DNA of 34,796 nucleotides from Paludibacteraceae bacterium (GTDB taxonomy: Bacteria > Bacteroidota > Bacteroidia > Bacteroidales > Paludibacteraceae). The notes below the pieces were generated by a model. That model was not told where the DNA came from. It saw only the letters and a program-made list of their open reading frames with translations, and did not search any database. Within the stretch, counting starts at the first letter, position 1, and every line of letters starts with the position of its first letter. Position numbers and translations under genes: made by a program. The stretch spans positions 1 through 34,796 of the forward strand of contig JAFUUZ010000006.1 of NCBI GenBank assembly GCA_017471285.1, in the 5' to 3' direction. Below are positions 14,775-22,498 of this stretch, piece after piece.

Positions 14775-15514
14775 AGATATATATTTTGTGGATAAATGAT
14801 TTCTACTAATGTCAATCCCTCGGCGGGTGCCGAATGACCGGCTTTGCATCGGTCGTGAGCGGCAATGACTTGGGCGAATTGTTCCTCCGTCATCTTGCCT
14901 TTGCCTACTTCAAAGAGAGTGCCTACCACCGCGCGGACCATGTTCCGCAAGAACCGGTCGGCGGTAATGACAAACCTCCATTCCGTCCCGCTCTCTTGAA
15001 CCCATTCCGCTCGGCGAACATCGCAGATAGTGGTCTTTACATCCGTGTGAGTGCGGCAGAAGGATGCAAAATCCTGCTTCCCGATCATCCTCTTCGCCGC
15101 TTTGTTCATCGCCTCAAAATCCAGACCGGTGGCTACACGGGTATGGCTGACATGCAGGAACGGGTCCTTGCGGGTTGTGATACGGTAATAATAGCTGCGC
15201 TCCAGTGCGTCAAACCGGGCATGCGCATCATCCTGAACGCGCTGTAATCCGCTGATGGCAATGGAGCAGGGCAGCAGGTTATTCAGTCGTCCAGCAAAAT
15301 TAACCGGCAATGCTTTCGCTACGTCAAAATGCGCCACCATCTTCTCTGCATGCACTCCTGCGTCGGTCCTGCCGGCAAAAGTCAACGCCACCGGCTCGCG
15401 CAGGATAGTAGCGAAAGCAGCTTCCATCTCTGCCTGTACCGTGTTTCCATTCGGCTGCGTCTGCGATCCGTGGAAATCCGTGCCGTCATATGCAAACTCT
15501 ATAAAATAGCGCAT
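14771..15514 (-). CDS. truA: tRNA pseudouridine(38-40) synthase TruA
   Basis: This 247-residue enzyme isomerises uridine at positions 38-40 of the tRNA anticodon stem. The catalytic aspartate is D51 in F-A-G-R-T-D-A-G-V-H-A; the N-terminal Y-D-G-T-D-F-H-G-S-Q and C-terminal F-L-R-N-M-V-R segments are also conserved. Length is typical. The TGA overlaps the ATG of GH28 (ATGA), so expression is coupled. It follows the flippase gene by 7 nt and starts at the first codon that gives the M-R-Y-F-I-E-F-A-Y-D-G start. Confidence 0.95.
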   Translation of the reverse strand: MRYFIEFAYDGTDFHGSQTQPNGNTVQAEMEAAFATILREPVALTFAGRTDAGVHAEKMVAHFDVAKALPVNFAGRLNNLLPCSIAISGLQRVQDDAHARFDALERSYYYRITTRKDPFLHVSHTRVATGLDFEAMNKAAKRMIGKQDFASFCRTHTDVKTTICDVRRAEWVQESGTEWRFVITADRFLRNMVRAVVGTLFEVGKGKMTEEQFAQVIAAHDRCKAGHSAPAEGLTLVEIIYPQNIYL

Positions 15515-15521
15515 TGGATGA

Positions 15522-17015
15522 TTAATGTTTGATTTTTGATTTCAACTGCTGGTTTATCTCCGGCGACAGCTCAGCCTTGTAGGCTATCCATACTCCGCTG
15601 CCCAGAAGCACCGCGCTGCGGAGAATACTGTCCGCCCATATATTCATTTCCGGCAAACAATACTGCCACAACACATTGAGCGCAAAAATAACAATCAGCA
15701 ACAGCAGGATATACCACCATTTGCGGTCCACTACGTGGAAACGTCCCAACGGCACGACGGTAGCAATAATCAGTATATAATACAGACCGTAGGACAGCAG
15801 GTTGCTGAGCGCTGCGCCCTCCATGCCGTAGAGCGGCACAAGGTAATTATTCAGGAATATGGCGCTGACCGTCAGGATAAGCGACAATACCAGACTGAGA
15901 GCGTAATAACGGCTATAGTTCAGCGCCGTCAGACAGATAGTAAACGTAGCCAAAACCAATTGGCTTACGCCTAAGATAAGCACCACGTTCTTCGCCGTAG
16001 CGAAAGTGGCACCGTTAGGCAGAATATGGAAGATAAGATCTATATTCACCCATATGGCGAGCAGGATAAATCCGCCGATGAGCAACATGTTTCTCGTCAC
16101 CTGGCGGATAAGGAACGAGCATTCCTCACTGTTCTGTTCTTTGATCGCGCGCGACAACTGAGGTGAGGCGATAGCCGAGACAGAGCGGTTGGGAACGCTT
16201 ACCATTACCGCCATATACGTGGCTATCGCAAATATACCCGTGCTGTCCAGACCCATCTTGGCGGTCACGAAGAAAGAAGAGAGGGTAGGTGCCAGAACCG
16301 AAGTGATAGCGGACAGAATCAAGAATCCTGTGTATATCAGATAGCGGCGTACAAGCCCCCTATTCGCGCGGAGGAATTGCCGGTCCGGACGAAGACGGAT
16401 CTGTCGGAGCGAGATAAAATAACATAGATTGATCATGGCCGCTATCGCGTAATTGAGACATATCCCGATCACCAACCCGTCCATGGAAACAACCCGGAAA
16501 GCGTATAGCAGATAGATGGCTAACATCCCTACCCGTACCACCAGCTCGCGCACAGCCCTCGGTACCACAATATGCATCAGCACATTGCATGTACTCTCGC
16601 ATATCGTCTGATAGAGCATAAAGAAAGCCAGCGGCAGCACGAAATAATAGTAGTCCACAAACATCGGCGATTTGTCTCCAAACCACGTCTCTATCGGCAC
16701 ACGGCATGCCCAGTACAGAGCAGCAAAAAGCACAAATCCGATAAACGGCACAACGAGGGCCCAGAAGAAGAAACCGTGGTCCTCGTCACTCTCTTTCTCT
16801 TTAAAATACGGGTAGAAACGAATGATGCTGGCGTTAGTGCCCAGCTGCGCCAGACCGATAAACAATGTAGCGGCATCAATAAGCACCCGCGCTAACCCGA
16901 TTTCCTCGGTCGTGAGGAAACGGGTTAACACGAAGAACGTGGTGACAATACCTACGGCAATACCCAGATAGGTCACTATCGTGCCACGGATAGATTGTTT
17001 AGCGATGACGCCCAA
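15522..17015 (-). CDS. Wzx-like oligosaccharide/polysaccharide flippase
   Basis: This 497-residue protein has about 12-14 hydrophobic helices and belongs to the MOP superfamily of lipid-linked oligosaccharide flippases. The N-terminus (A-K-Q-S-I-R-G-T-I-V-T-Y-L-G-I-A-V-G) is the usual first helix. It would move a lipid-linked glycan across the inner membrane; the glycan is not indicated by neighbours. A second, only distantly similar flippase lies at 19708-21144. It ends next to truA and starts 32 nt after the FKBP gene stop, within a repeat-filled gap. Confidence 0.87.
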   Translation of the reverse strand: MGVIAKQSIRGTIVTYLGIAVGIVTTFFVLTRFLTTEEIGLARVLIDAATLFIGLAQLGTNASIIRFYPYFKEKESDEDHGFFFWALVVPFIGFVLFAALYWACRVPIETWFGDKSPMFVDYYYFVLPLAFFMLYQTICESTCNVLMHIVVPRAVRELVVRVGMLAIYLLYAFRVVSMDGLVIGICLNYAIAAMINLCYFISLRQIRLRPDRQFLRANRGLVRRYLIYTGFLILSAITSVLAPTLSSFFVTAKMGLDSTGIFAIATYMAVMVSVPNRSVSAIASPQLSRAIKEQNSEECSFLIRQVTRNMLLIGGFILLAIWVNIDLIFHILPNGATFATAKNVVLILGVSQLVLATFTICLTALNYSRYYALSLVLSLILTVSAIFLNNYLVPLYGMEGAALSNLLSYGLYYILIIATVVPLGRFHVVDRKWWYILLLLIVIFALNVLWQYCLPEMNIWADSILRSAVLLGSGVWIAYKAELSPEINQQLKSKIKH

Positions 17016-17019
17016 GGTA

Positions 17020-17055
17020 ATTTACAATTTAGTCATTTACCATTTGATCATTTGA
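17020..17055. repeat. AAATGGTAAATG junction repeat
   Basis: On the minus strand the unit AAATGATCAAATGGTAAATGA (split here as AAATGATC, AAATGGT, AAATGA) begins at the stop codon (TGA, 17048-17050) of the FKBP gene and fills the gap to the flippase ATG. Confidence 0.7.
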
Positions 17056-18295
17056 TGTCCAGCAGCTCAACCGTGAAGATCAAGGTAGAGTAGGGCGGAA
17101 TGGACTGGCCGGCACCGCGCTCGCCGTAGCCTAACTCATAAGGGATGTACAGTTTGTACTTGGAACCCTTCGGCATCAGCTGCAATCCTTCCGTCCAGCC
17201 TTTGATCACGCCGTTCAGCGGGAACTCGATCGGTTCGCCGCGCTGGTAGCTGCTGTCGAAAACGGTACCGTCAACCAGCGTACCCTCATAATGCACTTTA
17301 ACGGTCTGCTCCGCGGTCGGTTTCGGACCTTTGCCTTGTACCAGTACTTCGTACTGCAATCCGCTTTCCGTCACTTTGACTTCTTCGCGCAAGGCGTTCT
17401 CCTGCAGGAATTTCTCGCCCTCGGCTTTCGTCTCTCCGTATTTCTTGGAGGAGATCACGGAGTCAACATAATGATTAGCCGTCTGCATGTCAAACTGCTC
17501 GGTGTAGTTGTACAGACCGTTGATGAAACCTTGCTTGATCAGGTCGTAGTTGGTCTCCAGACCGGCAATACCCAGCAATCCTACCGGCTCTTGCTCGCGA
17601 ATAGCCGTACCGATATTCTTTGCTGCCGATACCACCTGCGGGTTGCGGACCTTCTCTTTCAGACCGATGTTGATATTGTCGATAAACTCATCAATCGCTT
17701 CGCCCGTTGAATCCTCCTGAAGGATATACGGGCGGATCTGATTTCCGTTCAGCAAGCCGAAAGCATAGTTGATCGAGTCCATTTCGCTCTCCAACTCAAT
17801 GACCTTCTTGCTCTTCGGACATTTGCCGAGGATGGCTTTACCGGCTTCTTCTGTGCTCGGCTTGCCTTGATATTTCGTCATAAGGAAGGTCTCCGCATCC
17901 TTAATCTTCATAATGGTGGTGTCTTCATACAGGGCGTTTACCAGACCCTGGAAGAATATCTTCTCATTCAGCGTCCATGCCGCATTCTCTGCCAGACCTT
18001 TTTTCTCGAAAGATTTAACAGAGGCACCGAATTGACGGGCATTCTTCTCGATATCACTCAGCTTCTCTTCCTTGTCCAGATAAGCTTTTTCGAGCGCATC
18101 GATAAACTCTGCCACTGCCTCGTCGCTACTGTCGTTAGCGAGGTAGTACATCTTGATTTGCAGACCGTTCAATACACCCAATGCGTGGTTTACAGAGTCG
18201 GTCTCGTTGGTCAGTACGGCGTCTTGAGCCTTGTAACTGTTGCCGCATGAAATCATTGCCAATGCGGCAAGCAAAACAATACTTAATTTTTTCAT
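17048..18295 (-). CDS. FKBP-type peptidyl-prolyl isomerase lipoprotein with duplicated N-terminal domain
   Basis: This 415-residue envelope protein has a lipobox (M-I-S-C17) and ends in a complete FKBP catalytic domain (about 312-415; V-H-Y-E-G-T-L-V-D-G-T-V-F-D-S-S-Y, G-W-T-E-G and Y-G-E-R-G-A-G-Q-S-I-P-P). Its N-terminal part has two similar halves, about 33-143 and 173-286, each starting D-S-[VI]-N-x-A-x-G-x-L-N-G and containing a F-x-x-G-[LF]-[VI]-N-[AG]-L-Y segment: an internal duplication of the FKBP N-terminal dimerisation domain. It would catalyse prolyl isomerisation and assist folding of exported proteins. It is followed, in transcription order, by the flippase gene and preceded by a shorter FKBP gene whose catalytic domain is very similar, which suggests an older gene duplication. 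Confidence 0.9.
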   Translation of the reverse strand: MKKLSIVLLAALAMISCGNSYKAQDAVLTNETDSVNHALGVLNGLQIKMYYLANDSSDEAVAEFIDALEKAYLDKEEKLSDIEKNARQFGASVKSFEKKGLAENAAWTLNEKIFFQGLVNALYEDTTIMKIKDAETFLMTKYQGKPSTEEAGKAILGKCPKSKKVIELESEMDSINYAFGLLNGNQIRPYILQEDSTGEAIDEFIDNINIGLKEKVRNPQVVSAAKNIGTAIREQEPVGLLGIAGLETNYDLIKQGFINGLYNYTEQFDMQTANHYVDSVISSKKYGETKAEGEKFLQENALREEVKVTESGLQYEVLVQGKGPKPTAEQTVKVHYEGTLVDGTVFDSSYQRGEPIEFPLNGVIKGWTEGLQLMPKGSKYKLYIPYELGYGERGAGQSIPPYSTLIFTVELLDIK

Positions 18296-18361
18296 TTGTA
18301 GTCTTTTTATTATGTGTTATGTACTTTAAGAAATTACGGTATCCCGTCGGATCTATCGTCC

Positions 18362-18394
18362 CGTATGTGTCTCGTATGTGTCTCGTAAGTTGCT
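18362..18394. repeat. 11-bp tandem repeat CGTATGTGTCT
   Basis: Two perfect units and a third degenerate one (CGTAAGTTGCT) follow each other in the 114-bp gap between the two FKBP genes. CCCGTA and TACGGG flank the repeat and could pair. This is the third 11-bp repeat in the window. Confidence 0.75.
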
Positions 18395-18409
18395 AGTACG
18401 GGAAACGGT

Positions 18410-18994
18410 TTATTCGATACCCAGTAACTCTACCGTGAAGATCAGCGCTGCGTATGGCGGTATAGACTGACCTGCACCGCGCTCGCCGTATGCCAGATTG
18501 TACGGAATGAAGAATTTGTATTTCGAACCGATAGACATCAACTGTCGTCCTTCCGTCCATCCGGCGATCACACCGTTCAGCGGGAAGGTGATTGACTCGC
18601 CGCGGCGATAGGAACTGTCGAAAACAGTGCCGTCAATCAGTGTGCCCTCATAATGAACGCGTACGGTGTCGGTTGCTTTAGGTTTCTGACCCAGCGACGG
18701 CTCCAATATCTCGTACTGCAAACCGCTTGCGGTCACTTTGACACCTTCGCGCTTGGCGTTCTCGGCAAGGAATTTCTCGCCCTCTGCCTTCGCAGCTCCG
18801 GCTACTTTGGTTTCCAACTCCTGGAAGAACTGGTTTAATACTTGTTGAGCCTCTTGATAACTGATCTTCGGCTGCTGTTTGGTGAGCACGTCTTCGATAC
18901 CGGCTGCCAAGTCCTGATAATTCAGGCTCTCTACACCGCTGCTCATCAGATTCTGACCCATTGAAAGGCCTAATGCATAACTGATTTTGTCCAT
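18410..18994 (-). CDS. FKBP-type peptidyl-prolyl isomerase (FklB-like)
   Basis: This 194-residue protein has an N-terminal helical dimerisation domain (about 1-85, starting I-S-Y-A-L-G-L-S-M-G) and a C-terminal FKBP domain (about 95-194; V-H-Y-E-G-T-L-I-D-G-T-V-F-D-S-S-Y and Y-G-E-R-G-A-G-Q-S-I-P-P). There is no signal peptide, so it is probably cytosolic, unlike its larger lipoprotein neighbour. Conserved aromatic and Asp residues of the active site are present. Length is typical of FklB-type proteins. It is co-directional with ribE, which ends 35 nt upstream. Confidence 0.9.
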   Translation of the reverse strand: MDKISYALGLSMGQNLMSSGVESLNYQDLAAGIEDVLTKQQPKISYQEAQQVLNQFFQELETKVAGAAKAEGEKFLAENAKREGVKVTASGLQYEILEPSLGQKPKATDTVRVHYEGTLIDGTVFDSSYRRGESITFPLNGVIAGWTEGRQLMSIGSKYKFFIPYNLAYGERGAGQSIPPYAALIFTVELLGIE

Positions 18995-18996
18995 AA

Positions 18997-19036
18997 AGTC
19001 ATTTACTATTTAATCATTTACAATATTATCATTTAT
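18997..19036. repeat. AAATGATTAAATAG junction repeat
   Basis: On the minus strand 7-8 bp units (AAATGATA, ATATTGTA, AAATGATT, AAATAGT, AAATGACT) span from the ribE stop codon (TGA at 19031-19029) to the FKBP start. Confidence 0.65.
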
Positions 19037-19673
19037 TCAGTATCGCCGCATAGCGGGAGATGTATTTGCCAAGGATGTCAAACTCGATATTCACTACCGT
19101 TCCCACCTCGATATATTTGAAGTTCGTTTCCTCGTGGGTGTAAGGAATGATACATACAGACACGTACCCTTTGTCGCCCTTCACATCCGGTTCGCAGACG
19201 GTCAAACTGACACCGTTGATACAAACCGATCCCTTGTCCACGCAGAAATAACCGCGCTCTACCATCTCTTTGTTCGAGTCGTACTCAAATCGGTAATACC
19301 AGCTGCCGTCGGTCTCTTTCGCCTCTATACAAACGGCTTTCTGGTCCACGTGGCCCTGTACGATATGCCCGTCCAGACGTCCGCCCATCATCATCGACCG
19401 CTCTACGTTCACCCAGTCGCCCTCTTTGAGCAGATCCAGATTAGTCAGCCGGAGTGTCTCCTGCATGGCGGTAACAGTATAGACATTTACCATTTCACCA
19501 TTTACCATTTGGTCATTTGTCTTTACGACCGTCAGGCATACGCCGTTATGGGCGATGGACTGGTCAATACTGAGCGCTTCGCCGAAAGGATTGCGGAGCG
19601 TGAAATGTTTATTCGTTTGCTCGGTCTCTACCTTTACGACCTGAGCCATGGTTTCTACTATTCCTGAAAACAT
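19029..19673 (-). CDS. ribE: Riboflavin synthase, alpha chain
   Basis: This 214-residue enzyme makes riboflavin from two molecules of 6,7-dimethyl-8-ribityllumazine. It has two lumazine-binding repeats: the N-terminal M-F-S-G-I-V-E segment and N-G-V-C-L-T-V at 43-49, then G-H-I-V-Q-G-H-V-D at 102-110 and N-G-V-S-L-T-V near 155. Between C-L-T-V and the Q-E-T-L segment the protein is about eight residues longer than I recall for E. coli, and these residues (52-64, with M-V-N-G-E-M-V-N) are encoded by the junction repeat at 19483-19519. It sits between a flippase and an FKBP gene. Confidence 0.93.
   Translation of the reverse strand: MFSGIVETMAQVVKVETEQTNKHFTLRNPFGEALSIDQSIAHNGVCLTVVKTNDQMVNGEMVNVYTVTAMQETLRLTNLDLLKEGDWVNVERSMMMGGRLDGHIVQGHVDQKAVCIEAKETDGSWYYRFEYDSNKEMVERGYFCVDKGSVCINGVSLTVCEPDVKGDKGYVSVCIIPYTHEETNFKYIEVGTVVNIEFDILGKYISRYAAILNK
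19483..19519. repeat. Junction-type repeat inside ribE
   Basis: The same AAATGGT-type units as in the intergenic gaps lie here inside the coding frame, encoding M-V-N-G-E-M-V-N. No stop codon arises because the frame reads ATG-GTA-AAT. Confidence 0.8.
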
Positions 19674-19676
19674 AAA

Positions 19677-19714
19677 GATATTTACAATTTATTCATTTAC
19701 CATTTGTTCATTTA
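19677..19714. repeat. AAATGGTAAATG junction repeat
   Basis: Minus-strand units AAATGAAC, AAATGGT, AAATGAAT, AAATTGT run from the stop codon (TGA, 19710-19708) of the flippase gene to just before the ribE ATG. Confidence 0.7.
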
Positions 19715-21144
19715 AAATATTTTCCCACTACCGGTAGTCCGGAGAGCGGAAAATCCTGCCGGGTCATTACGAAGAGATACAAGGCAATGAGGAGTGTCCC
19801 TATTCCCATCATTACCCACATATTGCTGATATAATAGAGCCGTAATGCATAATAAACAGCCAACAGACCGATAGTCAGTGCCGTATAGCCGCCGATACGC
19901 TTCATGTCATAAGGTACAGGCGCTTTCTTCTGACCGATGAAATAGGACAGCAGCATGATTACGAAATAGCAAATCAGACTGCTGCCGCAACTTGCCCAAT
20001 AGCCGATGACCGGCACACCTACGATCTGTATGACCAGAGTGATAGCCAGACCGATCAGCGAGAAATAGGCTCCCCATTTGGTCTCGTCCGTCAGTTTGTA
20101 CCAGAAACTGAGGTTGAAATAAATCCCTTGGAAAACATACGTCCATAGCACCACCGGTACGATCTTCAGACCCTCCCAATAGGCAGGGGATACAATATAC
20201 CGGAAGATATCCAGATAGAAGACGACGCCTAACAGAATGAGATACGAGAAGATGATATAGTATTTCATTGCGTCGGCATAAGCCTCTACGGATTGACGGT
20301 CCTTATGCTTGGCGAACACAAATGGTTCGTACGCATAGCGGAAGGCCTGGGTGAACATCATCATCACCATAGCCACCTTGAAGCATGCGCCGTAAATACC
20401 CAACTGCGCCTGTGCATCGGACCCTGTATATAAATAGGGGAAAAGAATGCGGTCCAGAGTCTGGTTCATGATCCCCGCTACGCCTAACACCAATAGCGGC
20501 AGCGAATAGCGGAGCATTTCTTTTAGTACCGGCACGCTGAATTGTCCGCCTCTCGGTAATGTCATCGGTAACAGACAGACGGTCTGGATCAGGGTAGCTA
20601 AGATATTGCTGAGGAAGATATAGAACACGTCATTCTTGCCGAGCACGACCAGGAAAAGCAAGTTGAAACCGATATTCAGAATGACGAACAGCAGTTTCAA
20701 TGCCGCAAAACGTATCGGCTTTTTCTGGTATCGCAGATAGGCAAACGGAATGCTCGCAAAAGCATCCACCGCTACCGTGGCAAACATCATCTCTACAAAC
20801 TCCGAATGATCGGCATACCCCAGCACATTCGCTATGGGCTGATGGAAGACGATGACCAGCATGGTGAACACCGCGCTGGAGCATAGCAGGGTCACGAAAG
20901 CGGTCTTGTAGACGCTCTTTGGGTCGTAATCCTCTCTATTGACGAAACGGAAGAAGCCCGTCTCCATGCCATAGGTCAGGATGACCAGCAGCAATGCCGT
21001 CCAGGCATAGATATTGGTCACAATACCATAATCCGATGTGCGAGCGAGCGCGTAGGTGTACAGCGGCACTAACAGGTAGTTCAAAAACTTACCTATTATC
21101 GAACTGGCACCGTAGATGACGGTGTCCTTCGCCAATGATTTCAT
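19708..21144 (-). CDS. Wzx-like polysaccharide flippase (second)
   Basis: This 478-residue multi-helix membrane protein is a MOP-superfamily flippase of the polysaccharide-biosynthesis type. I start at the ATG at 21144 (K-S-L-A-K-D-T-V-I-Y-G-A-S-S-I-I-G-K), the conserved first helix; ten codons further upstream (M-V-N-D-K-M-V-N-S-S) come from the junction repeat. About 12-14 hydrophobic helices are visible. It would flip a lipid-linked precursor for cell-surface glycan; no glycosyltransferase lies nearby, so the substrate is unknown. It is only distantly related to the flippase at 15522-17015. It follows rsmI by a 39-nt repeat-filled gap. Confidence 0.87.
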   Translation of the reverse strand: MKSLAKDTVIYGASSIIGKFLNYLLVPLYTYALARTSDYGIVTNIYAWTALLLVILTYGMETGFFRFVNREDYDPKSVYKTAFVTLLCSSAVFTMLVIVFHQPIANVLGYADHSEFVEMMFATVAVDAFASIPFAYLRYQKKPIRFAALKLLFVILNIGFNLLFLVVLGKNDVFYIFLSNILATLIQTVCLLPMTLPRGGQFSVPVLKEMLRYSLPLLVLGVAGIMNQTLDRILFPYLYTGSDAQAQLGIYGACFKVAMVMMMFTQAFRYAYEPFVFAKHKDRQSVEAYADAMKYYIIFSYLILLGVVFYLDIFRYIVSPAYWEGLKIVPVVLWTYVFQGIYFNLSFWYKLTDETKWGAYFSLIGLAITLVIQIVGVPVIGYWASCGSSLICYFVIMLLSYFIGQKKAPVPYDMKRIGGYTALTIGLLAVYYALRLYYISNMWVMMGIGTLLIALYLFVMTRQDFPLSGLPVVGKYFK

Positions 21145-21149
21145 CGAGC

Positions 21150-21186
21150 TATTTACCATTTTATCATTTACCATTTGTTCATTTCA
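21150..21186. repeat. AAATGGTAAATG junction repeat
   Basis: Minus-strand units AAATGAAC, AAATGGT, AAATGATA, AAATGGT, AAATAGC lie between the rsmI stop codon (TGA, 21186-21184) and the flippase start. Confidence 0.7.
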
Positions 21187-21849
21187 ATCCTTGCCGGCAA
21201 CACAGATGACAATCTCACCTTTCGGCGGCGTGGCGGTGAAACGGGCAATCAGTTCCGCCAGCGAACCTCTTACGGTCTCTTCGTGGATCTTGCTGATCTC
21301 GCGCGTCACACTCGCTTTGCGTTCCTCGCCGCACACGGCTGCCAGCTGCTCCAGCGTCTTCACCAGCCGGAACGGCGACTCATAGACGATGAATGTCTGG
21401 TCCAGTGCCGCGAGGTATTGCAACCTCGTCTGCCGGCCTTTCTTCTGCGGCAGGAATCCCTCGAAATAGAAATGGTTGTTCGGCAGCCCGCTGTCCACTA
21501 ATGCAGGTACGAAAGCCGTTGCACCGGGGAGGGTCTGGATCTCAATATCCGCTTCGGCGGCAGCGCGCACCAGAAAGAATCCCGGGTCGCTGATAGCCGG
21601 CGTACCGGCATCGCTGATCAAGGCAATGTTAGCACCCGCCTTCAGCCGCTCTACAATATCCGCCGAGGTCTCATGCTCGTTGAACTTATGGTGGCTCTTG
21701 AGCGGCGTATGAATGTCATAATGCTGCAGCAGCACGCCGCTGGTGCGTGTGTCTTCTGCAAGAATCAGATCAACTGATTTCAGTACCTCAATGGCGCGGA
21801 ACGTAATGTCCTGCAGATTACCAACCGGTGTAGGAACGATGTATAACAT
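21184..21849 (-). CDS. rsmI: 16S rRNA (cytidine-1402 2'-O) methyltransferase RsmI
   Basis: This 221-residue enzyme of the tetrapyrrole-methylase fold methylates the 2'-O of C1402 in 16S rRNA using SAM. Signatures: V-P-T-P-V-G-N-L-Q-D-I-T near the N-terminus, A-E-D-T-R-T at about 36-41, and S-D-A-G-T-P-A-I-S-D-P-G at about 79-90. Length is slightly shorter than the roughly 280 residues common for the family; the usual C-terminal extension is missing, as is common in Bacteroidota members. It starts at the first ATG with a T-rich/A-rich leader, after the coiled-coil gene. Confidence 0.93.
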   Translation of the reverse strand: MLYIVPTPVGNLQDITFRAIEVLKSVDLILAEDTRTSGVLLQHYDIHTPLKSHHKFNEHETSADIVERLKAGANIALISDAGTPAISDPGFFLVRAAAEADIEIQTLPGATAFVPALVDSGLPNNHFYFEGFLPQKKGRQTRLQYLAALDQTFIVYESPFRLVKTLEQLAAVCGEERKASVTREISKIHEETVRGSLAELIARFTATPPKGEIVICVAGKD

Positions 21850-21876
21850 CTTAACAACTTAACATCTTAACGGTTT
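21849..21876. repeat. CTTAACAACTTAACAT repeat
   Basis: Three near-identical 8-9 bp units (CTTAACAA, CTTAACAT, CTTAACGG) lie between the rsmI start and the stop of the coiled-coil gene. Confidence 0.6.
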
Positions 21877-22462
21877 AGCCGAACCTGCGATGCAGCGCTA
21901 CGATGAACTGCTGGTAGCTGTTACTCTCTGTGTCCCAACCGAAGCGGCTGATGTATTGGATGGCCTCGTCGAACGAACCCAGTTCATTCAACTCCGTCAG
22001 CGTCTTTTGCATCAGCTCGGCATTCTGGTTGAAGAGTTCGCGTTGATATAGGAACCGGTCTCCCAACGATATAGCCTGACGGATATCATCTACGGCTTTG
22101 CCATAGACTGCCGCCTTCGGTGATGCCACCTCTTCTTTCGCAGGTGCAGGATCTTCCTTCACCGGTTCTTCCTTAACAGGCTCTTCCTTAACCGGCTCTT
22201 CTGCTGCGGGCTCTTCCTGGATGGCTTCCGGTTTCTCCGGAACTACCGGAGCGGCTACTACCACCGGCTTTTTTACTACCACCTCTTTGATCACCTCTAC
22301 CGGTTTCTCTACGATTTTCTCTACTACCTTCTCCACTACCTGAGGTTCGGGAGCAGGACGACTCTTGAGTTCGTCTATTTCAGCCTCGAGGGAAGCCAAC
22401 TCTGCTTCCAGAGTGGCTATGCGTTCCTCAAGTCCTTCAAAATATTTGATTACTTCTTCCAT
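21875..22462 (-). CDS. Coiled-coil protein with E/P/V-rich linker, unknown function
   Basis: This 195-residue protein has a coiled coil (about 1-38; I-A-T-L-E-A-E-L-A-S-L-E-A-E-I), a charged linker (about 40-125) with several copies of V-E-K-x-V-E-K and E-E-P-V-K, and a helical C-terminal domain (about 128-195; D-D-I-R-Q-A-I-S-L-G-D-R-F-L-Y-Q-R-E-L-F). The domain matches conserved Bacteroidota proteins of unknown role. I prefer the ATG at 22462; the four codons upstream (M-Y-K-D) come from a repeat. No membrane helix or signal peptide is seen. The repeated linker suggests a flexible tether between a self-associating coil and the C-terminal domain; this is an inference. Confidence 0.7.
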   Translation of the reverse strand: MEEVIKYFEGLEERIATLEAELASLEAEIDELKSRPAPEPQVVEKVVEKIVEKPVEVIKEVVVKKPVVVAAPVVPEKPEAIQEEPAAEEPVKEEPVKEEPVKEDPAPAKEEVASPKAAVYGKAVDDIRQAISLGDRFLYQRELFNQNAELMQKTLTELNELGSFDEAIQYISRFGWDTESNSYQQFIVALHRRFG

Positions 22463-22465
22463 ATC

Positions 22466-22498
22466 TTTGTACATCGTACATTTGTCCTTCGTACATTA
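22466..22498. repeat. CTTCGTACATC-type repeat
   Basis: Units based on CGTACAT/TGTACAT separate the POT gene stop from the coiled-coil gene start. The same repeat is inside dapB (27340-27373) and the WbqC-like gene (25514-25543). Confidence 0.65.
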
